From Metridium senile (taxonomy: Eukaryota; Cnidaria; Anthozoa; Actiniaria; Metridiidae), in NCBI GenBank assembly GCA_949775045.1, contig OX459105.1:1631368-1695367 (forward strand): 64,000 nt of DNA, read 5' to 3'. The translations under genes were made by a program, and so were the position numbers. The notes beneath the pieces were generated by a model that saw only the letters and a list, made by a program, of their open reading frames with translations, ran no database searches and was not told the origin of the DNA. This document shows, piece after piece, positions 1-12,200 of this stretch (position 1 is the first letter of the stretch; every line of letters starts with the position of its first letter).

Positions 1-110
1 ATGACAAGGATAATTGTGATGGTTATGGTAATGTTTATCATTGTGGTAAATGAGCTAAACATTTATATATATATATATAGGCGTAGTCGTGATTGTAGTT
101 ATGTATTCAC

Positions 111-283
111 CTTGACGTTAGCGTCCTCAGATGAGAAGAGAAGAGCCTTCTCCTGACTCATCAGGGTAAACTTGTTGTCACGGACATCACGAGCCAAGAC
201 GTATGTGCATCTCTCGTTTTTGTATCCTGGGAATCTGAAGTACTGGCTGTCAAAGGTGTAGACATGGTCCTTACCGAAGATCA
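111..283 (-). CDS. Exon 17: start of von Willebrand factor type D domain
   Basis: Codes residues 4409-4466. The stretch HVYTFDSQYFRFPG, then YKNERCTYVLARD, is the opening of a vWD domain (TFD-x-Y-F, C-x-Y-x-L-A-x-D). Acceptor CACTGCAG and donor AAG|GTGAAT are seen. The rest of the domain lies left of the window. Confidence 0.88.
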
Positions 284-3200
284 CTGCAGTGCCTGATAAA
301 TATAGTAATCATCATCGTTATTATCATGATCAGCATCCATCGTTAACATCATTATTATCACCATCACGATCATCAGCTTCATCAATCACATCATCATCAT
401 CGTTATCATCATCAACATCAATCACTTATGTCATTATCATTATGATCATCAATTATCATTATGATCATCATCACCATTATTATTATCACCATCACGATCA
501 TCAGCTTCATCAATCACATCATCATCTTTATCAACATCAATCACTATTGACACACTCTCGTTTTGCTGTGTATTCATAACCATTTTAATTCAATGGAGCA
601 AACAATAAACGTCCGAAGAGCAAGTAAGTAACACTCTACACATTACAATGCACCGATTTACATTTTTCTCTAATGTTTTTAAAATCGTTTTGCGAGGTAA
701 GTCGACATACCATAAATACGACATTTGGACAGTGCTAAAACACCAAACAGATTTACTTACTGTTGAATGGTGGGATCCAGCTGATTGGGCTAAGAACGTT
801 CTTGATATGGCTGACTTTGTGTGCAATCCTGTGTACCCAGTAGTTCTTGATGTGATGGAAGTGACGAGAACGAGATTCAACCATCTTCATCGTATGTGCA
901 TAGTAGTGACGGGCATGGCTCATTGACTTCTGGGTAATGTGGTGCTTGTAGATCTTGGCGTATAAAACACGGGCAGTCTTGTCGACTTCAGCATATTTGG
1001 CCATGGTCTTTTTGTACAAGATGCGGTAGAGTCTGACAGTTTCGTTGTAAGCCTTGGAAGAGTGGCTCTTTGCCTTCAGAAGAGCTTCCCTGAGGTTTGT
1101 GGAGTTGTAGATGTCGATGGTTATGTTCCATGTGAGCTTGGCAACACCAACAGTGAAGTACTTGGCAGATTGGACTCCAACAATGCACATATCCCTGCTC
1201 ATGTTGAAAGCAATTGGCACATAGTGTTTGGTCAAGTTGGCGATCTTTGTTAGGTCAATCTTGTCCATGAATGCACGTGTGACGTTGATGAAGTGGATTG
1301 TGGAGTTCACGTAGTCTTGTACCATCGAGTTGTTCTTGGCCATGCTCAACAGTTGCATTGACATGATCTGTGCCTTGCCGATGACCAACCTGGACTTGAC
1401 AACAATAAGAGTTTTCTGGACTTCGATGTAAGCCTTAATCTTCTCAATCTTGGGTTGGTGTTTCTTGAGAAGGATCTGGACTTGGTTCATTGTCATGTTG
1501 TAGACTTGAATGGTGTAGTTCTTGGCCTTCAATAGTGCGTGTTGTGGTGAGGTTGAGTTGTACAAGTCAACAGTGATGTTCCATGCAATGTTGGTGACGA
1601 CCATGGTGTAGTTACGAGTTGTGTTGTATCCAGTTTTCAACATTGCTTTGGTCATGTTGTAAGCAATAGGAGCATAATGCTTGGTCAGATTGGCAATCTT
1701 CTTGAAGTCATAGGTCTTAAGTTCCTTTCCAACTTTAATTATGTACTGCTGGGTCATTCCAATGAATTCGTCAATTCGGAGACGGCTTTTCAATTTAAGG
1801 GCCATTTCCTGGACATTAATTGTGTTCAGGTATTGACTGGTCTTCCTCAGGAACTTGATGGTTTGGTTCAAGTACTTCTTGGCCAAAGGATGGTTCTTTG
1901 TGGCATTGACAAGTCTCATGGTGATATTGTTAACCTTTAGGTAGACTGGACTATTCATTGCCTTTTCTACCCATTGCCTGGACATGAACATAGCTTTCTT
2001 GGCATAAGACTTGGACTTGTTAATAGCTTCGCGGGCCATTCTTCGTGCTGCAACAGGGATATTCTTGACTTTCTCACATGCATCGTTGCAAATGGACACA
2101 ATGGTTCCATTCACAGGTCTTGGGTGTGGGATGATGATGGCGATGACACCGTCTTCAATGAGGATGTAGTTCTTCATGTCAGGAATTGAAATTTTGATTG
2201 ATTTTCTGAGGCTGATGATTGTTGAGTTAACGTATCCAATGGAGTAGTGAGCAAACCTGAAGAAACAATAAATCAAAATAAGTAACGGTGGAAATAAAGA
2301 CGAGCTTTAATGAGATTTCTATGATATATTTGGAGATAGCACAGTGCTTTTTAGCAAGTTATTTTATATCAAATTTAAAAACAAAATAAATTAATCACAA
2401 ACCTAAAACTATAAAGTACAAACCTGATGGTTTTGTTGACAAGTTCAAGAGCTTCATATGCTGAAGACTTAGCTAGTCCTGGGAGATTCTTGATGAACTC
2501 CTCGGAATCCTTCTGCATCTTGGCATAGTGGTGGCTGAAGGTCAGGTTAAGTCTCTGGTATCGGGCATGGAATTTATTGTAGTGGTGTCGCACACCTTCA
2601 CGTAGAAGGTCTTCAATTCCATAGTACTTGTCAATGAATACGATGGTCTCAATGATCTCATTCTTTGTGAAGTTCAGGACAGGGAACAAAGGTTTAATGG
2701 ATTGAATAGTAGCCTTGAGAGTGTTGTTGAAGAACTTGCTGAGTTGGATCTTGGTAGCGTTCAGCTTTTTGATTCCCTCCTTGTAAGCGAGCATAGTCAA
2801 GTTCAAAGCTTTATTGGCGGTTTTCACGGTGAAGTTGTAAGCAGTGAGAGAGATGTGCGTGATCTTGAGAACAGTCTGTCTTGGGGTGCTCTTGCTAGCA
2901 TTACGGAGAATCTCGATGGTGAAGTTGTAGCTCTTCAAAGTCAAGTTGTAAGCTTTGCTGGTGATGATCGTTTTGTAAGCCATCTTGGTCATGTTATTGC
3001 TCATCTCAATGGCCATCTTTCTGTATTTGTGGTACATTGGGACGACTTTGTTGGTGTAGAATGGAACAACCTTGTTCTTGTAGTATGGGATGACCTTAAC
3101 TTTGTAGATCTCGATGTATCTCTCGGCCGTCTTGTTCATCCACATGCGAGTAACATCAACCTTGACCATGGTCCAGTTTTTGGCAATTTTGTAGTACTTG

Positions 3201-6200
3201 ATGGTGTAGGTCTTGGCAAACTCGGTGTAGTTCTTTGCGATGATGATATACTTCTTGGCGATCACCTTAGCTTTATCGCAAACAATGGTGCAGTTCTTCT
3301 TCAATTCGAGAGCGAATTTCTGGACGAGCTGGGTATAGTTGTGAGCCTTGATTGTCATATTCCTGTAGAAGACCTTTCCGACTGCAATCCACTTAAGGGT
3401 GAGGTTCTTGGCTTGCATTGTGATGTTTTGGATCTTGAGGCTAGTGTTCTTGGCGAATTCAATAGTTACGAAGACGTATCTGTGCTCGACAATTTCTCTA
3501 AGTTTCATTTTCTTGAAGTCCGTGAAGCCTTTCTGTACAGCGACCTTGGTTTCCTGGTAGATCTTTTGGGCCTTTTGTTTGATTTCATCGACCTTGGTCT
3601 TCAGTTTGATCTTTAGTTCCTCAGCCTTTAGTTTCAAGATTTCAGCCTTCTGTTTTAGTACCTTGATTGCAATATCTGCGTTGACTTTTCCAATTTCAGC
3701 GATTTCTTTGCTGATTTGGGCAAACTCGTGTTGCTTGAATTCTTCAAGATAATCGCTCCAGATCTCGTGCATGAGGATCTCTTCAATAGCAGTGTCCTTG
3801 ATCTTTTCATTGATTTTGTTCTTGGCATCGATATAGATAGAACGCATGTACTCCTTGGGGTTGGCCATGATCTCAGCCCTCTTGTCCTTGATCATTTTTG
3901 GCAGAGTGTAGTTCAAGTAATACAAAGCCTCTCTGTATTTAGCCTCAAGCTTGGGACGTGTTTCTTGGATGAAGTTCTTGACCTTTTCGATGATTTCCTT
4001 GGCTTTGGTGATCATCTTTTCGTAGCGTTCCTTGATCTGGTGCTTGGCCATGAACTCTTTGAAGTCCTTGCGGGTAGTGATGTTGCGGTATAGTTCAATG
4101 GTGAAGTTCTTTGTTTTGTTGAACTGGAGGATAACCAAAGTCTTTGCCTTGTTGAAGTACATGATGGTCATGTTATTTACCTTGTAGATGTACTCATAGT
4201 CCATATTCTTGAAGATCTTCTTCAGTTCGTTATACTGAGCAATGGACTTCTCTTGAGCGACCTTACCGTATGGTGCAAAGATGGCAATGAGTTGTTTACC
4301 AGCGATGATGGTGACATTCTTGGTTTGGTTGAAGACGGAGATGAATTCAGCTGTGATGCTTCTGATTGTCTTGTTGGCGATTTTGACGTTCTCATTCACC
4401 TTAGCCTTGACTTTCTCAGCAAGTTTGTTGACTCTAACTTCAACGGCGCCATAGGCCTCGTTGTAAAGCTCTTCGACAGTCTTCTCTTTGTTGTCACCAT
4501 ACCAGATCTTGACATCATCGATGGATTTTTTGCCGAGGTCTTTGCCATCGTTGTACAGTTTGATCAAGTAGACTTTGCCTTTTCCGTAATACACAATCAT
4601 TTGTGGTCGGACGGTCTTGTTCATGTACTCGATTCCACGGAGAGTCATGTTGAGGGTGACATTGTAGATTTTCAAGGACATGTCACGAGAGATTTGAATA
4701 TACTTGATTGTCATGTTGCGTGAAATCTTGTAGTATGTTACGGTGAAGTTCTTGGTGGTGTTGAAGATTTTGATGGCTTCGATCTTGCCAATCTTGTAGT
4801 ACTTGATTGCCATTTCTTTGGTTAGGTTGTATGCTTTCAAGGTCATGTTCTTTGTCTTGTTGAACATAGCAATGGCTTTTGTGCTGTAGTTCTTATACAG
4901 TTGAAGTCCAAATTTCTTTGAAACTTGGTAGATCTTGATACCAATTTCCTCAAAGGTCATGTTTTCGTACTTTCTGATCTTAACAACGAGAGACTCCATC
5001 TGGATAATAATCTTCTTTTTCAGCTCATTGATTTTGTTCATTGCTTTGGTCTTGGCGATTTGTGTTTCTGTCTCAGCAATCTTATAGATGTCAACAACAA
5101 TGTCCTTGTAGAACTCATATGCTTCTTTGAATTCTTGCTCGTGTTCTTTGCCAAAGTCTACCATGTAGTTCTCGATCTTTTTGTAGGCATCCTTCATCTT
5201 GTTCAAGCTGATGATCTTGTAGCCAGCAAGAGATTTGACAGTGGTGTTGTAATGCTTGTTGTGTAGGGTGTACAAAGCGAAGACTGCATCTCTAGCAAGG
5301 TGGAAATGCTTCTTGGCCAAGATCTTTGAACCTTCGATGATGGAGATGAGTTCTTGGACGAACTTTTCACGTGTGATTTGCATCTTAAGAAGCTTCATGG
5401 TCAAGTTGATTGATTTCTCACCGAAAGTTGCGATCTCACTGACTTCCTTCATGACCCTCAGTCCGTGAATCTGATAGCGACTCTTCATGGCCATTAGGCG
5501 TTCTTTGAGGTTCAAAGACTTGAACATCTTGGTGTATTTATCAACGATCTTGTTCCATTTCTCACCAAGAGCGAGTGAGCTGTATCTGTTGATGAGGTCG
5601 ATCTCTTTCCACATTGTCATGAAAGGTGTCGCGAAGTCAAGGTTCTGGATCTGTTTTACTACACTTTGGACTGCAAGGGAGAAATTCTTTACAGATGCAG
5701 TCATGTTCTTGATGGAAAGGTGGATGTTTTGGATTGAGAGCTCGACAACATCCTCAGGTCTCATCTGCATGATCTTCTTAATATTCTGGTTCAAGACTTT
5801 CATAGATTCCTTGTAAGATTCCATGGCTTTCTTGGAGTGTTTGAAAGTGTATTCAATTGTTTTGTTGACGAGTTCCTTGGTGTGGTTGACAAGTTTGAAC
5901 ACCTTGAGGATGGTGATGTCGATAATTTCTTCTGGAGACTTCTTGGAGAGATCACTGATGAATCGCAAGACAGCGGTCACGTTGTTGGTGATGGTGTAGT
6001 TGTACTCCTTCAGTAGTTGTCCAACTTCTTCAATGGTCAACTTCATGCTCTTTTGTAGTGCAATTCCGACAGGGATCTTTTTTACTGTAATGTTCATGAG
6101 TTGCTGCATCAGTTCCTGTGAGAAAGGTACGAAAGGTGTGAAGATAGGCTTGTTGAAAGCCAACACATCCTTATACATTTCTTGGACGAGTTTGATGGAA

Positions 6201-9200
6201 GGCTGCACACGTTCAATGTACAACACAATCTGCGGCTTAACACGGTTGTAGATGGAGACAGAGACCTTGACTATAAGCTTGGTCAATGGCTTGGTGTATT
6301 TTTCAACATTTACAGTAATCTTGGATACAGCAATCTGTACTTTCTTGGTGATGATCTTCGACAAGCTCTTGATTTCGATAGAAAGGTTGCGTGCAGCCTG
6401 GATTGCTTGGATGGTTGTATTGCGGATGAACTTAGGTGCCATCTTGATAAGTTTCAGAGAGAGGATCTGGGCGTCATTGCCTGCTTTGATGGACTTTTCT
6501 TTCAAGATAATGTAATGCTCTTCGAGAGTCTTTTCCTTGATTTTAAGGTTCTTTATCTTTTCACTAAGATCTACAGCAATGTTGGAGATGTTCTTCCAAG
6601 TGCATTTAGCATCGAAGTCGCAGCTGAATTCACGAACTTGAAGCATGTATTTGTCTGCCATCTCGCCGATCTTAAGCTTGCGGACTTCAATAGCACGGAT
6701 CTTTGTGACAAGTTTCTTGGCTTGAATCGTGATGTTCTTCATCAATTCTTGTTGCAGCTCCGAGAGAACCTTAACAACACGTTTGACAACGTAGCTGATC
6801 TTGACATCACGGATCTTAATCTCGCCAACCAACATGGTGACATTGTTGCCCCAGCTTTGGAGGTCACGGCTGATGTTCTTCAAATGTGCGCTGACGTTGA
6901 CGAGGTGTCCCTTGGCTGTCTTGAGGTGTCCCCTGACTGTCTCGAGATGTACTTGGGCTCGTTTGGTGATCTTGGGGATCTGTTCGATCTTGAACTTCAT
7001 GATTTCAGCACGGATCTTCTTGTACAATTGGGTAGCGTTGCGAGCAAGCATTGGAAGGTCTTTGATGGTTTTCTGAAGAGCTTTCATGCTAATGTTGTAG
7101 GCCATTGAGGTGAGATTGACAGCATTGATGCTAATGTTCTTGGCGAGGATGCTGATGTTCTTGTAAGCACCGTTGTAGTCGTAGTCCTTAACAGTCTTGT
7201 ACAACTTCATTGCGTGTGGCTTCACTTTTCCTTCCATCTTCTTAACAACGATTTCAAGCTGTTTGGTCAAGTTCTTGGCTCCATTGAGAGTCGCGTTGTA
7301 GAGCTTCATAGTTTCGTTGATAATGATGGGCTTGAGGGATTTGATCTTTGAAGCAACGTAGTTAACAGTTGTGGTGTTCCATGTAAGGAAGATTCGGCTT
7401 GCCTCAGGGCTGAGCTTGTAGATGACTCTTGACTCATTCACAATATTAATACCAAGTTTCCTTTGGAGGGTCACTTGCAATTGTTTGTTGTTGGGCATTT
7501 CAGCAACTACTTGTCCAGAGATGCGCGAAGTCAGTGTAGTGTTGAAAATGATGTTTCTTGACTCACGGTCGACCTTCAGGAACCATCCGGTCATGTGCTC
7601 ATTGCAGGTAAGGTGGGCACTTGCAATCAGAGCTTTCAAGTCAAATCGTCCAACGAATCCTACTCTTCGGTCACGGATCTTAATGCTTCCGTTCAAGGTC
7701 TTGGTCGTGTTATCGTAGTTTCCGAAGAACAATACTTTTTCTTTCATTATGGTGATGTCAGACTTCCACGTGTTAGTGAGTTTCTTGACAATGGCGTCAA
7801 AGTCGAGTGATTTTTTCAGAGTAGACAACTTGGTTTTGATCTTAAGTCCGTCAACGAGGTCCCAGCTGGCTTCGAAGGTGGCTGGCTTCTGAGGGATGAA
7901 CTCCATTGAGATAAAGAACTTTCGTGCTCCCTTGTTGATGTCAAGTTTGTGAGACCATTTCTTGGCGAAAGCCTCGATGGTCGATGTGATTAGGAGACCA
8001 TTGCTTCTTGAGAAGCGACCACTGAAATTGATCTTCTTGCCTGGTAAGAATTCAATCTTTCCGTCGTAGCTCTCAGATCTGTTGCTGAAGCGGAAGTAGC
8101 TCTCAACCGTCTTTTGGAATAGAGATGTTGAGCTGCGCACGAAGAGACCATCATCAGTGTTCCACTCTAAGCTGTTCTTCAGTGGAATTCTTGGGAGTAG
8201 CTCAATGCTGGTTACAATGTTTCTGTTTTGTTTGTACCAGACAATGCTGTGACGAACGGTCTTTCTTGGGAGGTACTCAACAGTTAAGGTGTTGGCAAGT
8301 TCGTTCTTGTTGTTGAGAATGGTGTAGGTGAGGGAGACTTTCTTGTTGCTCGAGTACATCAGAGCTGCTTTCACGTCATGTTCCATTGATGACTCGGTGG
8401 ATCTGTTGGTGTGTGACAAGTCCCAACCGTATTTGAAGCTTCGGCCAAGAGTTGAAAGAATGAAGACATAGCTGAGCTCTCGTTTTTGGTCCTTGTTTTT
8501 GTAGGTCAGTAAAGAGCTATCATAGAACATCATTTTGGTACCGTTTCGGATGAAACTTACAAGTTCCATCTCTCGCTGTCCATTACGAAGTCTGTGCTCA
8601 GCATTGATGACAGCAGCATAGCGTCCAATGTGATAACGAAGCTTGATCATCTTCTCGTCGGTCTTGTTCTGGAAGAAGAGCACGGAGCTGGCAACTGAGG
8701 TGTTGTTCCACATCACATGAGTTGAGATTTCTTTGAGTGTCTCGTGGTTGAGAATTGTGGTTTTGATTCCCATGGATTTCTTCAAGACATTGATGTTTGC
8801 TCCGATGGTTCTTGTGGAATCTTCAGGTTTGTTTTCCATGAACATATCAGCACCAACAGTCTTGTTGACAATGGTCATGTTTATGCCAACAGCTCTGAAG
8901 GTCTTAGTGTGGTTGTACCTAAGCCAGGTCTCCATATAGATGGTGTTGTTGTATTTGCTTGTGAAGCGAAGTCCACACATGTTGGGTTCTTCATATCTCT
9001 GAGCCTTAACCTCAGCACTTCTGTTCAGCCCACTGATGTTCAAAGCTAGACTTCTGTCGATGGAGCTGTTGGAGAAAGTTGCGCAGATCTGACCATAACG
9101 ACGTCCGAGGAACTCAGTGTGTACACAGAGGCTCTTGTGAAGGGTCATATTCTTGAGAGCAGCAATGATTCCAGCACTGTAGTTCTGGTAGGCACCGCCA

Positions 9201-12200
9201 ATGTTGAGAGTCCTGTCATCTCCATCTTTCAAGATCTTTGAGAACAATCCAATGGATCTGTTTAAGGCGCTGGCATTGAACTGCACACCGATGCTTCCTG
9301 GGAGCATAGAGTAGGACATACTAGCGTTCACGGTTTTCTTCAGGACGGTGGCGTTGAACTTCAATCCTTTCTCGGCTTGGTTAGTAAAGTAGCTCCATAC
9401 ACCCTCGATGCTCTTGTTCATGACTTGGGCGTTGAAGCGTAGGCCTTTCTCGGAGTCAAAGCTGAAGTAGGTCCAGAGTGCTTCCATGGTCTTGTTAAGA
9501 GCACTGGCGTTGAACTTGAGGGTATTTTCACTGTCGCTGTTCAAGTAGCTCCATGCAGCCTCGATGGTCTTGTTCAGGGCTGTAGCGTTAAACTTCAGTG
9601 CTCTAGCAGATGGCATGTTGACAAAGCTGATGATGGAGCTAGCCGACTTGTTCAGTCCTTTGGCGCTGAATTTCAAGCCTTTCTCTGTTGGTAGAGTGAA
9701 GAAGGTCCACAAAGCCTCGATTGTTTTGTTCAAAGCTGTTGCGTTCAACTTGATGGTCTTTTCTTGTGTGAGGTTCAAGAACGATAGGGCAGATTCGATG
9801 GTCTTGTTGAAGCCCGATGCGTTGAATTTGATACTCTTCACTGTGTCGGCCTTAGAGTACATCCACAGAGCTTCAATGGTCTTGTTGAGAGCAGTAGCAT
9901 TGAACTTGACAATCTTGTCATTGGTGTAGTTCAAGAACGACCATACAGCAGAGATGGTCTTGTTAAGGCCTGAAGCGTCGAATGTCAAGCTCTTGATCTG
10001 TGTCATGTTGTGGAAGGTGAGATCAGCAGTAAAGTTCTTGTTGATGATGTTGGCGTTGAAGTTCAGACTCTTGCGCACTCCACTGTTGATGTAGGACCAG
10101 AATGCCTCAGCAGTCTTGTTCAAAGCTGTGCCATTGACTTTGATGCTCTTCAAACCGTCCTTGACGATCATGGAGATGGCGGAGTTGATAGACTTGCCCA
10201 TGGCAGTAGCATTGAACTTAAGACCTTTCTCGCTGGTGTAGTTGAAATAGCTCACTTTGGCTTCAAAGGGCTTGCCGAGAACTGAAGCGTTGGTCTTGAT
10301 GGACTTTTCGTTGGTTTGGTTGACGAAACCAGTGTACCAGGCGAACTCACGGTTCTTGTTGTCGTGGCTAGCTTTGAAGTGAAGTCCCTTCTCATTTCCT
10401 TGCGAGACCAAAGAGCTCTTTACGGTGAAGGACTGCTTACATGGGAGAATGAACGTCTTCAGGGTAGCCTTCTTCTCGACTTTGTTGATGGCGCCGTTCA
10501 TCTCAATGCTGATGTTCTTCATGGTGGCGAAGTTAAAGTGAAGTGTGTTCTCCTCTTCTCCAAGTTGACCCTTGAGCCTCAGCGAGGTCTTGGTGCAGGT
10601 GTGGTTTGCAATGATGTTGATGCTCTTGCTTGGGAGAGACAGTTCAGCATTAGCGAAGATGTACTTGCCAGGCCAGTAACTGGTATTACTCATGATACCA
10701 TAGGTGCTGGAATGGTTGTAGATTTGTGTCAACTGGGTGACGGTGTAGTTCTTGTATGAAGCTGTCCACTTGGTACCAATTTCACGTTCGCTTGTCTCTG
10801 AGTTTGTTTTGTTAAAGTACTGTCCGTTCAAAACAATACGGTTGCCGTAGAACACATCACGTGCATCAAAGGTAACGTTGACAGCGTTGGTGAGGTTATG
10901 GTAAGTGGCTGAAAAGTTTCCAAACTTGTATCCAAGAGCACCAGTTGAAATACTCAGGCTCTTCTGGTTATCGTTCATCCACAAGGTTGCATTAGCCTCA
11001 AACTCTCGTTCCCATGTAGCACCGGGGGTGGAGATCTTTGCGATGATGTCATAGTTGCTTTCCTCGTCGGTGGGAAGTCTGTGTGCAACGAGCTTGTATA
11101 CGCGGAGCTTAGGATCTGTGGGGAGGACAGACAGGCTGAAGGAAGCAGGGCCTGACAGTGGGAAGAATGGTGCCTTCAGGTCACGGAAGCCAAGAGGTAC
11201 TGACACACTACCACAGACGGCGATGCCGAGAACACGGGTGAAGTTCAGGCATGGCGATGGCTGAGAGAAAAAGACAGAAACAAAATTAGATGATATACTA
11301 TATCATAATTTGGAATATATCTTATTTTAATTTTTGTACCTTAAGTATTATTTATAAATAATGTCGATAAAAAACATTGGGATAGCAAGAGTGACTAACA
11401 AACTGTATAAAACTGAAAAGGTTTTCAGTTAAGTTGACAACTCTCATAATATTAAAAATGGTAGAAGCTTTTGAAGTTTTTAATTAATTGAATAGATTCT
11501 TACCTCAACACGTCGTTCAGTTCCACGGATTTGGAGTTCTTTACCGTTCAAGGTAGCAAAGAGGCTGGATCTGAAATTAAAAATTTAAAAAATAAATTTA
11601 GAACTAGATATAGTACGAGAAAGAAAGGAAAAAATTGAAGAATACTATAAGAAACAAAAGTCGGGTAATTTAACCAAATTCACAGGTCTAGATCTGAACT
11701 AAACATTTCTGGATTACTCTGAAAAAGGTAGTCGGAAAAACTGTACTTACGAGGCATTGAAGATCTGGACAGGTTTGGTGGGTGCGCCAAGCTCAAACTT
11801 GAGAATCTGTCCTTGTTTGTAGGTTGCGTTACCCTTGATCTCGGTGGCGGTGTACATAGATGTGTTCAACATAACACCAGCCGATGCAAAGATAGCATCG
11901 ACACCCATTCGTCCTGCAACTTCGACCACGGCACTGAAAATAGAAAAATAGGTAATTTTAGCCACAATGATGATGATGGTGGTGGTGGTGGTGGTGATGA
12001 TCATGATCGTGATGGTCGGGTATTTGTAAGAGTTTCGAAACTCTAATTAAAGTTATTATTATGGTGGTGGTGGTGGTTCATTATAATGAACAGTGTAAAT
12101 TCTCATTATAATGATTATGACATTATAATGAACAGTGTAAATTCTCATTCTAATGATTATGATCATGATGATATTGATGATCATGATCATGATCATGAAT

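Noticed and set aside
2702..10759. Plus-strand frames of up to 308 codons opposite the lipid transfer exon
   Set aside because: Antisense shadows of the 8.8-kb exon; no start context, domain or splice signals.
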